A stretch of 64,000 bases of DNA from Chromera velia (GCA_018398765.1 JAHBMJ010002064.1:1-64000); one strand, 5' to 3'. Shown: positions 1 to 11,927, numbered from the stretch's first letter. The notes: generated from the sequence alone by a model not told the origin. Made by a program: numbers and translations.

Positions 1-527
1 AACTTTGACAGAGGGCTTCACTCGCGGCGGGTCATGGAGGAGAGAGATGGGAAGTGAAGCAGCTGCGTCTCGTTTTCGTTCTTCTTTCAAAATTTCCTCC
101 CATCGAAGCCTCGAGTGCCTTTTCCCTCTTCTTGCTCTTCCTTTTTGCTTCTCCCCAGTCTCTGTGACGTTCTTCAGCCCATTTTGGTCCCCTTGGTCAG
201 CGTCCTTCCATGTGCAATTCTGTTCAAAAAGATAGAAACGCGATTCACATTTTCAGATTCTCTCAGCTTCAAATGCGATCTGTTGGATGCAAAACTGCAG
301 CTGCAGGGATAGAAAAACTGCAGTCTGAGTACGGTGCGATGCCCAAAGCAATTGAAGTAGAGAAATTGCTTGGTGGGCTCCTTTAAGAAGATTCTGTGTC
401 AACATAGAGACGGCAAACGAAAATTCAGTCTTTCATGGCCAAATCTTAACCGTTTTTTCTCGTGACAAGATTAGAGAGCGTCTTTTGAGGTTCTGCTGCT
501 CATTGTCAGTGTCAAAGCGGTTTCATA
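1..527 (-). repeat. Left arm of a 527-bp inverted duplication
   Basis: Read on the minus strand, this stretch matches 6717-7243 nearly base for base, with only scattered substitutions and no length difference. Homology stops at the same point in both copies, just beyond the shared TTTCATA. It begins at the window edge, so the duplication may continue to the left. The copy includes the counterpart of the start codon and basic region of the repeat-protein ORF at 6839, but it carries a TGA where the other copy reads TCA-GAA. This arm is therefore probably a broken or non-coding copy. Confidence 0.85.
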
Positions 528-1774
528 TAAAATAACAATAGCTCATTATAATTTTGAGAGTCTTAATTTAGCTTTTAGCTAAGCTTTTAGTCTAGTTTTT
601 AGTGATTTTCTTGTCTCTAAGGCTTTCTAGGATTTGCTAGTGGTGTCGACTATATCATGTCATCTTCAGTGCTGTCGAGAGTAACCTTGAGACTTCAACC
701 TCAAATCTACCTCAAATCTGGTTAGATTTGAGCTTGAAGCTCAAATCAAATCAAATCAAATCAAATCTGGTCATTACCCATAACATAAATCCTAATCATA
801 ATTAATCGAATTTAATTCTAAAGTTAAATTTACAGTTAAAACTTAGTACATGTTATATAAAACTGCATAAGTACTCAGTGCTTAGCTGCTAATTTGAGTA
901 CGCTTCTATTAGTTAGCCTTCTAAGTTCTAATTTTTTCTAAATCGCAAGAAATAAGCGTCCAAAATTTGTGGAATTTAGTTGATGCCCGCCCGGCCCCGC
1001 CGGCGATTAATTTTTGAAATTCTAATTCTCTCAATGTATTTATCCATTAAACATATTGAATTTCTTTATACTAGATTCACCCATACTTTGCCCACTTTCG
1101 CAGGTACTGCCAACCGGGGCCGCTCGTGCATGCATTTCTCTGCCGTCTCTTTTCTGGCTGGAGAGATCGTGCAAAGTCGAGGCAGGGGCAGATCTTGGGT
1201 CAGAGCTCAAGTGACCAAATGGGGGTCTTCAAAGTTGCTGATTCCATCTTTGAGATCGGGGGGGTCCATAGAACAGCCTTTTCCATCAAATTTTTATTGG
1301 AGTGACAAGAATTCAAAGATTTGCCTATCCGTCTCCCTGCATGCCCCTCTTTCCATGTGTGTCGCGTTCCTCTTTCTGCAGGGCACCCACCAGACCATCC
1401 ACCCAGGAGGCTCGCGACTCTTTTCTCTCCCTAGATTAGATTGAGGAATGCTGAGCTGTGACTGAGGCAATGCATGCTTCTTGTAGGCTGCAATGCATGA
1501 GTGCCCCCTCACTTTTAGGCAGGCTCTTTGCATGGATTTATCTGAAGTTTTTTTAAACTTTGTATGTTTTGATGGAGGACCCGAAACCCCGGTGGGCAAA
1601 GTATGGTAAAATACACGGTAATTGGTTCAACTTCAACGTTAAACCGTCGCTAGAACCGTCGTTGTCATCACTTGAATTCACTTCTAGCAATGACTAGTAT
1701 CCGAGTCACTTACAGGCCATTCCAAACAACTTTTTGACTGAAGCGTTAAAAGACACGCAGCCCAATCAGGGTAA
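528..1774. other. Intergenic, AT-rich, no supported gene
   Basis: The stretch is AT-rich up to about 1000 and then of mixed composition. An (AAATC)n run lies near 745-770 and recurs near 9505-9535. Bases 880-985 resemble the AT-rich dispersed element seen near 31.97 and 34.3 kb. The open frame at 980-1444 has no recognisable domain and no splice context, so I do not call it. Confidence 0.5.
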
Positions 1775-2826
1775 TCAAGTTGGAACTTCACCTTCAGATC
1801 TCCGAACCTTGCGGGCCGGCGGTGCCCCGTCTGCTGCTGCCGCGGCTGCCGGCTCTGCCCCGGAGGACGCGGCGGCCGCAGCTGCTGGAGCGGACTCCTC
1901 CCCTTCAGCCCCGTGCTGCCTCTTGTCCAGATTGTCTTGCGAGTCCTGAGGCTGAGACTTTCTGCAATTTGTGCAGACAAACAAAAGCTTCATGGCATCT
2001 TCCGACCTTGTCGTCTGCATCTGAAAGAACACCGCCTGGCGGTGGCGGCAGTGCTTGCAGGTAAAGTTGGTTGACCGGGGAAGAGTGGGGTCCTCCACGA
2101 TCTCGGGGTTGATCACACTGTGGTCCTGCCTGCAGTGGAAAGAAAGGAAAAAGACCCGCTCATCCGTCAGCTTATCCAGCTGATCACAATCGAATTTTGC
2201 GTCCACTGTGAAGACTTCCATTCAGAAATACATCGTTTAAACATTCATTCATTCATGCTTTCAGTCAGTCAGGTGAGGCAGGAAGTCAGAAAGGATGCAC
2301 TGGCCAAGAAAATCTACTGTCCGTCTTTACGGGGGGAAAGAAGCGAGATAGCGCTCTGGTGGCAAATCCATCAGCTAGCTAGTCAAGCAACCTGTCACCC
2401 TGGCGATTTGTGGATCAGTTAGCCAGACGGCCGAAATGTTTCCTCCATGAATTGCTCTGACGCTGCGCTCGGTCGTTTTGTCACTCGTGCGCAAATTCAG
2501 AGGCCGCTTCTTCAACCCTCCTTCTCGCATCTATGCTCAAGAGAATGCTCTACAAATGACCTGCCTGTGAACTTGCCGACTCGCTACGTAAGTTGCTAGA
2601 ACACAAGGGCTCAATTGCGAACAGACATTCCAATCAGTTCACTGCCCCCCCCCCCCCCCCCCGCCTACTGTCAGACTCACTCTGCGGTTGCCATGATAAC
2701 CCGCCTGAACACGGTGTTCTCTCCCACGTCGTCTGGAGCTGCAGGCCGGTCCATTCCACAGCTCTTGCACTCGTACCTGAGCTGCTTCTCCGCTCTGCTC
2801 TCCCTGGGGTACAGGAGGTTGTTGCT
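1775..2826 (-). CDS. RPB9: RNA polymerase II subunit RPB9 (5' exon not found)
   Basis: This is the small zinc-ribbon subunit of RNA polymerase II, at the jaw/lobe of the enzyme, important for fidelity and start-site choice. Two exons are clear: 2826-2681 and 2129-1775, joined in phase through a GTGAGT donor and a CTGCAG acceptor. The first holds the end of the N-terminal ribbon (CNNLLYPRE, then YECKSC). The second holds the linker DPTLPRS and the TFIIS-like ribbon (CKHC...AVFFQMQ...FVCTNC). The first cysteine pair must lie in an upstream exon ending in TG before the CTGCAG acceptor at 2827-2832; I could not locate it. After the core, about 40 residues of Ala/Ser/Glu-rich sequence form a tail absent from the usual ~115-residue family. 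The intron contains a 17-18 base C run. Confidence 0.88.
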
Positions 2827-4163
2827 GCAGCCACACCAGAAAGTCAGCTATCCAAGAGAAGCACTCATTCAGCTGTACGGAGATTGCAAGGGCCTATCAA
2901 GCACCATCGTCGCACTTTTGTTTCTTTTCCCATCCCCTCTGCCTGTGCAGAAAACCCCAAAGGAAAAGTTGGAGTATAGGTACCCACCGCACAGACATGC
3001 ATGCTAGAAGCCTCAAAAAAGGGGGAGGTGGTTGGCAAGAGGAGATTTCACGGGGACGAAAAGCGCCTCAGCACTTTCAACTGACGGAGCGCTGGGAAAA
3101 AAGGCAGATTGGAGGCCATGGGGGGGGGGAAAGCCGATGGGTCAGAGGGCCGTGGCTGGAACGAGAAAAAGGAGACGGGGTGGAAGAGGGAGGCCGCGAA
3201 GAGAGAGGAAAGCACCCGAAGTCCGAAGAATAAATCGGAAGAGTGCCAAATGAAGTACACGTGCCCACTGAAAGATGGCCAGAATATCGAAACTCAGAAA
3301 ACAATGCTGCGGCACGAATACAGATTCTCACTTGAAAAGAAGAAACTGACGCACCACTCATTGCAGAATCGAATGTCGCTCATGGAGCCTCAATCAAAGT
3401 CACAGAAAAAGGGAGTCCTGTTTGAGTTAGACAGATCAAGGGGTGATGCGCTGCTGCATGCACCTACAAAGGACCCAAGACACGGAGCCTGCTCAAATTC
3501 CGATGATGCAGAGACGGAAAGAGGCTTGACACAGGAAGCTCAAATAGTGCAGTGCGTGTGATGAGAGACTTCCCAAAAGTAACCCGATCTGCTCGACAGA
3601 TACGAAGCCTACATGTAAGCTAGGCAATGACGGAATTCCAGAATGTGAGGACCGATGCAGTGGTCAGGTCTCTGTCAGACGACTCAGAAGATTTCAGCAC
3701 AAGCACAAAAATTGTGAATTTGTGCATGATCGCGAGTCGGTCGGCCGTCTCCGCTTGCGCAAAAATTAATTCATGCACCGGCCACGCGAGTCGCACACGC
3801 GCGCGCGCCGAGTCGCGCGCTCTTTCTGACTTATTAATACTCATCTGCCTCTCTCTAGCTATAGCTCAGAATCACTACTGAGTGACTACTCTCCCTCTCT
3901 CACTGTCTCTCACTCATTCTCTCTCCTGGTAGCCCTCGATGGACCCTCTAGCTCTCTGACAGTCGCCCGATCAGATCAATCTCTCGATCGACCTGGAAAG
4001 TGAGTTTCAGAAATTGTTGCAGCTGTGGCAGTCTGCCGAGTAAAGTGTAGCAGTGGCATTTTTTAAAACCGAGGCTGGTATTAATAGAGTGCGGTACACC
4101 TCATCGCTGCAGGAAAGACCCGTCTACTCACGAAGCCGAGCTCTCTGCAAGCTTCTTCTCACC
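2827..4163. other. Head-to-head spacer between RPB9 and the 4.2-kb gene
   Basis: The missing RPB9 first exon should be here on the minus strand. Otherwise I see only low-complexity purine-rich sequence (3000-3260), an alternating CG-rich patch near 3797-3820 and pyrimidine-rich sequence (3845-3960). Open frames at 3109-3561 and 3627-3881 have no recognisable content. Confidence 0.45.
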
Positions 4164-6477
4164 ATGAGTGCAGACTCTATCCCCCTTCTTGATGCCCACA
4201 CGCAGTTTCTCGCGTTGCAAAAGAGGGTCGACGATCAGGAAAAGCAAATTGGGTCTCTGCAGCGTTCCCTCTGCTGTACTTTGCGGTTGCTGGGCAACCT
4301 GAAGCGGACGGAGGAGCTTGTTAAGCTGCTTCCTCCGCCCCCCCTACCCTCTCCTAAAGCTCCTTTCCCCAAAGTTGTGGAGAACCCCGAAGCGCTCCTG
4401 TCCTCAGTGGAAGATTTGCGTGAGAAGAAAAGCGAAACCGCTTGTCGTGTGCTTTTTGCCGTTTTCTTCCCGCACCTCCAGGATGTCAGGTCCCGGTTTG
4501 AAAAGAAGAAGACAGAGATTGCCGATCTTGTGGGGAAATGGTCGGTGTTCTGCGCAGGAAGGGGGGACAGAAAACGGGCTGACTGGCTCTCTTCGCTGTC
4601 TCCTGAAGAGGTCCACCTCTTCAAGGCACTCACTCACCATGAGCTCCCTACCGAATGGAAGGTTCCTGTCAATCCTGTGGAAGGTAAATGGCCCCCCCTG
4701 TTCCCCGTTCTAAGTGCGTATGCGTCTCGCGACTTCTTCTCTTTCTGCAAGCTCCTTCTGTTGAACCCGAACCCCTCCCGACTCGCACAGCAGCTGATGG
4801 TCCCGGTGCTACTCGGAAGACCGGGGGCCCTCTCTGTGCCCTCCTCAGGGTACTCCAATGCCCCCTTCGAAGATATCCTCCCATCCCTCAATCTCATCGC
4901 ACCTCTAGACGCGAACTTCCTCTCCTTCCGAAGCCACGCCCTGGCTGTTCTTTGGAACGCCGCCCTTGGAAGTCCAAAGCTCGTGGGTGTGAAAGAACTC
5001 TGCCGTTGGCTTGCCACTGCCTCGCACGTGGCAGATTCTGAGACAGTGGAAAGAGTCGCAGCTCTTGGGAGCGCAAAAGGAAGGAAGGTAGCGAGACAAA
5101 TCGAAAATTTCCTTCACAGAAGCGGGGGGCGGTCAATTGCCCTTTCACCATCACGCAAATGCAGTGGCGTGATTTCCCCTCAAAGATTTCTGAGACCCAC
5201 TTCGGATGTCTCCTCAGCCTCCCGAAAGCCGAGCGACTTGCAGTCATAGCCTCTCAAGCGAACAGAGTGTGGGAAACGACCGAAGCCATGCGTCGATTTT
5301 TGAGAGATTCTCAGCCTGAGGAGGCTGCGTGGGAATGTGTGGATTTATTCAATTCTTTGCGTACTCAGGACCCCCACATGGCTGACGCACAGGTTCGGTC
5401 CCCCCGAGTTTTCTGGTATGCCGATCACATAGAACGCCGCGTTACCGAGTTTCAACTCGCACACAGGCACAGAGACCCAGAACAGTTGATAGATGTGCGG
5501 GTAGAACGTCACATTTTTGAATCCAGGGGGCTCGAAGAGCCTCCAGACCCCGCCATGATGCCTCGAGCCATCGATGCGGCGCTTCTGCGCGCGTGTGCAA
5601 CCGGCCTGCCCCGCACGATAGAAACGTTGCTAAAGTACGGGGCAAACCCTCGGGTAAATTTTGTTGGAGATGAACGCGACAGCTCGGTGAGGATTCCTGC
5701 GGGTTGTGACCCTTTTTGCCGTTCTGCTGTCATGGCCCTGCAAAGAATTTCAGGGCTGGGGGTCCGACTCGCAGCCGACTTCACCCGGCACTTTGCGTGC
5801 GCGCGCAATGTGCTCAGGGGGGGGGGGATCCGCGCGGTTTTCTGGATCATCTCGCAGAGAGGTTTCCAGATCTTGGAGACGTTCTTGATGAAACTTGGAC
5901 TCCACCTTCGAAGAGAAATTTGAAATTGCACCCAGGCCCTCTCCGGCTGCAGCCGCGCTTTGTCCGTCTCCGAGTCATTGCGCGTTTGTGTGCAGAGGCT
6001 TCTATTCATCGTGGGGGGGTGGGGGGCAAAATACGGAGTGAGAGTTGGAGAGAAGGGAGGTATCACTCCCAAATCAGAGAGCGGATTGAGAGACTGGGTG
6101 TCGTGCTATGTGCAAGAGATGCACAAACAAATTTGTCAGCAGAGCCTCCGGCTGACATTTTTCTTCGTGTTTCTGTGTCAGTTGAGGAGATGCTTCTCCT
6201 TGACAGATCTCTCGCGAACGCCTGGCGTCTCGTTCAGAGATGGGGTCTCAGGCCCTCGTTGGAAGAGTGGAAGAGGCTCGGTCTCCCTCTTCATCGAGAA
6301 TGGATGTCCCCAGGTCCCGAAAGTTCCTATTCTTTGTGCGAGTCTCTCTTCCTCGGAGACGACGAGGACGATGAATCAAGCGTGCTCTCCGAAGAAGCTT
6401 TTCGCGTTCCTGAGTCCATTCTGAATTCGATTGAGAGCACGACTGAAAGTGAAGTTCAGACTTCACAGCCTGCGTGA
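4164..6477 (+). CDS. Unidentified protein with one ankyrin-like unit; frameshifted
   Basis: The start is the ATG at 4164 in a CACC-ATG context. The N-terminus is a short coiled coil (LQKRVDDQEKQIGSLQR), followed by several hundred unfamiliar residues. Around 5560-5660 lies one ankyrin-like unit (ALLRACATGLPRTIETLLKYG). Coding sense is continuous over the locus but changes frame twice: near a G6 run at 5124-5129 and at a G11 run around 5817-5827. After the second shift the frame continues to TGA at 6477 and ends acidic (LGDDEDDESSVL). A short intron may lie at about 6010-6180, since a GTG-rich donor and a TGTGTCAG acceptor frame in-phase sequence. The shifts may be real decay or errors in homopolymers. 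Nothing identifies a function; ankyrin units usually bind proteins. Confidence 0.5.
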
Positions 6478-6716
6478 ATATGAAATCCGATACCGCTGGT
6501 CCCACGAGCCTCACTTCATGCCTAGCTTCATGCAGAGCTAGTTCCATGAAGAAGATATCGATCGACTTGCATTAACATGGACTGCCAAAAGCTTGGCTCC
6601 ACCCACAGCTCCACTTTAGGTGCCCCAGCAGGCCTATGTGATAAATACTAGGACAAATAGTATTATATGATATTAACACTGTGACATTGTCTATAATGAA
6701 TATAATGAAACCGCTG
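6478..6716. other. Short spacer before the right repeat arm
   Basis: I see no coding content. The sequence becomes AT-rich from 6640 and runs into the 527-bp repeat at 6717. Confidence 0.4.
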
Positions 6717-7243
6717 TATGAAACCGCTTTGACACTGACAGTGAGCAGCAGAACCTCAAAAGACGCTCTCTGATCTTGTCGCGAGAAAAAATGGTTAAGA
6801 TTTGGCCATGAAAGACTGAATTTTCGTTTGCCGTCTCCATGTTGACACAGAATCTCCTTAAAGGAGCCCACCAAGCAATTTCTCTACTTCAATCGCTTTG
6901 GGCATCGCATCGTACTCAGACCGCAGTTTCTCTGTCCCTACAGCTGCAGTTTTACATCCAACAGATCGCATTTAAAGCTGAGAGAATCTCAGAATGTGAA
7001 TCGCGTTTCTATCCTTTTGAACAGAATTGTACATGGAAGGACGCTGACCAAGGGGACCAAAATGGGCTGAAGAACGTCACAGAGACTGGGGAGAAGCGAA
7101 AAAGAAGAGCAAGAAGAGGGAAAAGGCACTCGAGGCTTCGATGGGAGGAAATTTTGAAAGAAGAACGAAAACGAGACGCAGCTGCTTCACTTCCCGTCTC
7201 TCTCCTCCATGACCCGCCGCGAGTGAAGCCCTCTGTCAAAGTT
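6717..7243 (+). repeat. Right arm of the 527-bp inverted duplication
   Basis: This is the reverse complement of 1-527, same length. Homology ends abruptly at 7243, where the repeat-protein ORF continues into unique sequence. The two arms enclose about 6.2 kb that contains RPB9 and the frameshifted gene. Confidence 0.85.
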
Positions 7244-8224
7244 ACCGTACAGCGCGGCTTTGGTAGCAATCGCCCTTTCCCACCGTACGTAGAAGCCTCT
7301 CGCACCTCTGGACTAGCCTCCCCGCTTCTATCTTTGCAAACAAAGGCTTCCCCCACCTCTGTACAAGCCACCCCGCCACCGTGCCCACAAGCAAAAGCCT
7401 CCCCCACCTCTGCACAAGCCACCCCGCCTCCGTGCCGACAAGCAAAAGCCTCTCCCACCTCTGCACAAGCTACCCCGCTTTCGTGCCCACAAGCAGAAGC
7501 TTCTCCCACCTCCGCACAAGCCGTCCCGCCTCCGTGCCTGCAAGTAGAAGCCTCTCCTACCTCCGCGCAAGCCATCTCGCCTCCGTGCCTGCAAGCAGAA
7601 GCCTCTCCCACCTCCGCACAAGCCTTGCCGCCTCCGTGCTTGCGAGCAGAAGCCTCTCCCACCTCCGCACAAGCCTTACCGCCTCTGTGCCTACAAGCAG
7701 GTCCCCCTGGAGTCTCTCCCACTTCTATACAAGCCTTGCCGCCTCCATGCCAACAAACAAGAGCCTCTCCCACCTCTATACAAGCCTCTGTAGCTTCGGT
7801 AGACGCTTACAGCACTCGTCCCCCCCCGAACAACTCCACCTCGCCGTCTCTTACAGACGCTTGCGCTAGCGCTTGCGGCTCTCGTCTCCTTCCAAAAGAA
7901 TCCGGCCTCCCTTCCCTTTCAGACGCTTGCAGAGCTCGTCCCCCTCCAAATACCCCTTCCCCTTCAGATGAAAATATTCTTGAATTAGAGAAGGAATATG
8001 AGGGTCTGGAGGAGGGGGAGCTAGAGGGGAAGGGCCATGCAACAGAGAAGAGAAAGAAGAAGAAGAAGAAAAAGAAGAAAAAGGCAAAGGGGAAGCAAGC
8101 TGGTCGTGAGAATTCTGTAGTTTTCTTATGCAACCAGCCTGTGAAGCCAGCTTTTGAAGGAGAAGACATTTCTTCTTTCAACCCAACAAGAGACAGCTCT
8201 TCTCTTTCCCCGCTTCTCGTGTAA
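6839..8224 (+). CDS. Low-complexity protein with 17-residue Pro/Ala/Ser repeats
   Basis: This is a single open frame of 461 codons starting at the ATG at 6839 within the repeat arm. A Lys/Arg-rich segment (GEKRKRRARRGKRHSRLR) is followed by about ten imperfect 17-residue repeats (KASPTSAQATPPPCPQA type, each with one Cys), then Ser/Pro-rich sequence, an acidic stretch, a run of about a dozen lysines, and a unique C-terminus. The repeat core and the two basic tracts suggest a disordered, possibly nuclear or cell-surface protein; this is inference. No catalytic domain is visible. The true start could be further downstream, because the sister arm has a stop in the N-terminal part. Repeat variation is mostly at synonymous or conservative sites, which argues for coding. 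Confidence 0.5.
   Translation: MLTQNLLKGAHQAISLLQSLWASHRTQTAVSLSLQLQFYIQQIAFKAERISECESRFYPFEQNCTWKDADQGDQNGLKNVTETGEKRKRRARRGKRHSRLRWEEILKEERKRDAAASLPVSLLHDPPRVKPSVKVTVQRGFGSNRPFPPYVEASRTSGLASPLLSLQTKASPTSVQATPPPCPQAKASPTSAQATPPPCRQAKASPTSAQATPLSCPQAEASPTSAQAVPPPCLQVEASPTSAQAISPPCLQAEASPTSAQALPPPCLRAEASPTSAQALPPLCLQAGPPGVSPTSIQALPPPCQQTRASPTSIQASVASVDAYSTRPPPNNSTSPSLTDACASACGSRLLPKESGLPSLSDACRARPPPNTPSPSDENILELEKEYEGLEEGELEGKGHATEKRKKKKKKKKKKAKGKQAGRENSVVFLCNQPVKPAFEGEDISSFNPTRDSSSLSPLLV
7288..7790 (+). repeat. 51-bp tandem repeat array (17 codons per unit)
   Basis: About ten imperfect units of 51 bp encode the Cys-containing Pro/Ala/Ser repeats of the ORF at 6839. Unit length is a multiple of three, so the frame is kept. 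One unit near 7700 has an insertion that adds GPPGV-type residues. Confidence 0.8.
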
Positions 8225-8239
8225 GAGACGGCAGTTGCC

Positions 8240-8434
8240 ATGCTGGACTATCTGGCAAATCAACACGGCTGCACGGCTCGTGCAAGCGTTAGGCCAGAAG
8301 GACGAATGACTCGTCTGATTGTCGAAGGTGGAGACGGAACTTCCAAGTCATGGGAGAGCATGGTCTTCCAAGCACATCAAGAGATCTGTGAGTACCTTGT
8401 GAGATGGCCGCAGGGTCGATTGGGCTTTCGGTGA
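8240..8434 (+). CDS. Small ORF just downstream of the repeat protein, unidentified
   Basis: There are 64 codons from ATG 8240, beginning 15 bases after the upstream stop. The composition is ordinary rather than low complexity (for example RLIVEGGDGTSKSW). It could be a separate small protein, or a 3' exon of the upstream gene if an intron removes the stop. I recognise no family. Confidence 0.2.
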   Translation: MLDYLANQHGCTARASVRPEGRMTRLIVEGGDGTSKSWESMVFQAHQEICEYLVRWPQGRLGFR

Positions 8435-10400
8435 TGCGTTTTTGGTGTTTGTATGTATGTTTGGGTGTATGTACTTGATTAACCAGGTGTTTGTCTTTAT
8501 CAAATTTTCTTCTCTCTTTACTTCTTCCTCATAAAAACCAGCTGATCATATTGTGAGCATAAACTTGAACCTTTGTGGTTCCCTCTTCCCTTGTCAAGTT
8601 AGTGACTGAATTGCGGTATTGATTGCTTCGATTGAGTTGCCACTTTGCCTTTGGGCGGCGTAAGCCAGTGTAGATCTTCGAAAGAGTCTGTCATTAACTC
8701 CATTTTTTCTCTCATCACCTCTCATCCATCCTTGCCTTTACTCTCTTTTCGGATTGATTCAGAATTTAATGTATGAATGTGGTGTGCGCGTATACCGAGC
8801 GCTTATGTCTCCATGCGCCTCTGTAGATGTGGTGTGCCTTAACTTAAAGGCGAATCGATCCGATTGGCATGCAGGCTTCCTCATCCCCCCCCGTATGAAT
8901 GTGTGTTCTGGGTTGTCCTCAAAGCCTTGTTAGTGGCTTGGGATCTGGCGTCGCTAGATCTAGGATTTAACTCTCAATCATCATCATCATCATTGTCAAA
9001 GCTAAGAGCTTATATAAGTTAAGCTAGAGCTTACAATTATATTACTCCCTCTTTCTGCAGGTCACACTTTCTTCGTATAGCCGGAAGTGTATACTAATAC
9101 GGCCTTTTTGCTCTTATGACCTGTAGAATTGTTTGACATCGTTGAGTCAGCAAAGAAAGAAGTATAAAAACTGCTACAGGACAATAAAAAACCTTTTCAA
9201 ACCCTCAATCAAAACTTGAATGTCTGGAAAATAGACTGGATGACCTCTTTTTCACTGAACAGACATTTGAAAATTTCAATGGAAAAGATTTTAGGCGTTT
9301 ATATTCATGTGAAACCGATGAAAAAATCTTTTTGTGATCCTTTTTTTTTTTTTGCGCACAAAAAAGAGACTCATTTGACAGACTGGATGACGGATTGACC
9401 TGGAAGATTTGAAGTTAAAGGGTTAGATTTGAAGTAGATTTGATAAGATTTGATAGGCCCTACCATACTAAAGTTTCTCAGGCCTAAGATTTGATTTGAT
9501 GTTAAGCCCTACTTCAAATCAAATCAAATCAAATCTTATCACTAGTTAATTATGAGTTTAAAGTCTTTATTAGACTCTGTAGTAATTGTACGCTTTTTAT
9601 TATATAGCCATCATGCCAATAGCAACCTTGTTGTAAACATCTTTCTAGACATACCATAATAGTCACCGTAGTAGCATAGTAGTGTACTAACTGTTATCCG
9701 TAGAGTTATGGCGCTGCCAACGTACGGGGCTATAAGATCTGAGGGTCGGACATGCATTGTTCATACTTCTCTTTAGTCTTACACACAGGCAAGACTGTAT
9801 TTCTGAATTGACTTGCATGCGAACCAATTAATACAATACATGCATGCACATACATATACGCCATATGCTCGACATGCGTGCACTACGTGCAGCTCTGACA
9901 ATGCCTACAACCTCACAATGTAACGTTATCAATTATTGTGATCTATTAGGATTGTTATATATGATCGAGTTACCGTGAAGCTAGGACCATTACTCGGTAA
10001 CTGGGCCTTAAACCCAGCCTTAAACTGGCAACTTACTGCATACAAGACTCAATAGTTTTTTTTTTAATTACTTTTGTTCAATATATTTTCATGTTTCAAC
10101 TAGTCATTGAATTGTATAGATTCATTATCATCATAATACTAGTAGAATTCACTTCAATTAAATTAAATTGAGTCAAAAGCGGACCTTTAAGTGGTTAAAG
10201 CCTGATCGAACCGCACTCACGAAAGTAAAGTAAGTACGGTGAAGGCAACTGTGGTCCAGTCTGTGGAGCTCTATAGATAGAGCTTTCAACTGATATGATG
10301 TTTAATACTAGATTTAATATAATAGAAACTTCATTAAAGTCTGTGTTGCTCAGCGGCCTCCCGGTACATGCATAAATTGCAGTATAATACAACAAGAAAT
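8435..10400. other. AT-rich intergenic region
   Basis: No supported gene. It contains short (TCA)n runs, an (AAATC)n run near 9505-9535 like that near 750, poly-T/A tracts and frequent stops in all frames. Confidence 0.5.
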
Positions 10401-10439
10401 TTAGCATAAAATCCTAACAGAAATGATTGTTAAACAGAA

Positions 10440-11500
10440 TGATTATGAATCAAAATGGAAGTACAGAAAAATCACTGTGCCATTGGTATAAAGTTTACTA
10501 CAAACGTATTTGTCCCGCCTCTCTGTGGACGTCGACAGACCTGTGCTCTCAGTCGCACCTGCCCTTTTATCCTGCAACAAAAAGTCCATCTGGGCCGTGC
10601 ATGGGAAGGGCTCCCTTATCAGTTGGGGACACTCTCTTTTTCTGAACTTCTCCGTTCCCTGTTCCGCTCTTTCTTCGCGCATTTCTGGAAGACAGCTGAT
10701 GCGTAACAGATGAATGGACGCAGATCGTTCCGGCATCTCCTCGGCCCATCCACCCATTTTCCTTGAAATGAAGATCGCGTACACCCGTATGAAGAGAAAG
10801 GGGATGCAGCTGAGAACCCATGCAAGAGGCAGGAATGCAAAAGAGAAATGTCAGGGGAGTCAGGGGAGGCATGCACTGGTTAAAGCTTCGTTCCCTCAGA
10901 CTGTCCCTTGACGTACTCAGCTTGAGTTTTCTCTTTCTCTTTGACGCAAGACATACGCGATTTATAAGACCAAAGGAGATAAGATCTTTTCACGCAGTCT
11001 TGAGCCAAGCCCGCCCTGTTGGGTTCTTTTCAGCTCTCTCTTTGGTTTCGTGGACTTTAAAGACAAAAAGAGAGCGCATCTTTTCTGAGATTGAAAAAAG
11101 GTGCATGGTTCAGACCTCACTCTTCACTCGTACCCGCTTTCATCTACTGCCTCCCTCGGCCCCTTAGTTGGTCCTGTGAGTGCATAAAGTCACTGTATTG
11201 GTAACGAGCAAAATGAGGTCGTCGGCACAGTCGCTCTTTCCTTCCCTTTCGCTCGTCAAGATCTTTCATCCTCGTGCTTTTCGTGCAGGATGAGGAGGAG
11301 GGACACCAGCAAGTGACCCAATTAACCGGAAAACAAACAGCAGTCCCGTAAGACACCGCGATCAACTCAAGTGTTTGCACATCTCCCAAGGACGGACAAG
11401 CATCATCATCAGGATCACGGCCAAAGAATCCGGCTGAAGAAGAAATGGGAACCTTTAAATTTGCCATCGGTGATTCATTGGGAGAACCATTCCGCAATGG
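10440..11500 (-). other. Possible minus-strand exons, unidentified
   Basis: Two stretches look partly coding. At about 10830-10620 an acceptor-like TTCTCAG precedes a hydrophobic stretch (CIPFLFIRVYAIFISR) followed by a charged region. At 11497-11270 a frame reads NLKVPISSSAGFFGRDPDDD. I cannot join them with consistent phases or identify a family, so this marks a possible gene rather than a model. Confidence 0.25.
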
Positions 11501-11927
11501 GGGGCTCTGGAAAGTCTAAGTAGGTGCCTGTTTCGGTTCCCCCTGCTCTTGTTTCGCCTTCGACAGGTGAGGGGGAGGGGCAGTATCATATCCGAGGGGC
11601 CGAGTAGCAGCGCAGCGTCGGGAAAGAGAGTGGGAAAGTGGGGTGCGGAGCTAGGGACTGGGGGTACCAGATCGGGAGAGACAAGAGTCCTTCTTGAGGA
11701 GTGCACTCTCTCATATTTGTGTGGGGTGGCTGTTGTGAGGAGGATGGGGTCTCCCCCCTTTCCCCTTCCCTGCGTGGTACTGTGTAGGTGAGGGAGATGA
11801 GACTTCACTGTCTGCCTGCAGAACAGCAATCATTCCTTTGAATGGATGGATGGATTCCCATACGTTCCCTTCCCTCGCCTCCCCACGGTTGATTCTGATC
11901 TGCATGGGAGGATTTGCGGTTAGAGGC

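Noticed and set aside
7009-7773. 254-codon minus-strand frame with Gly/Ala/Glu repeats
   Set aside because: Antisense shadow of the 51-bp coding repeat. Variation favours the plus frame.
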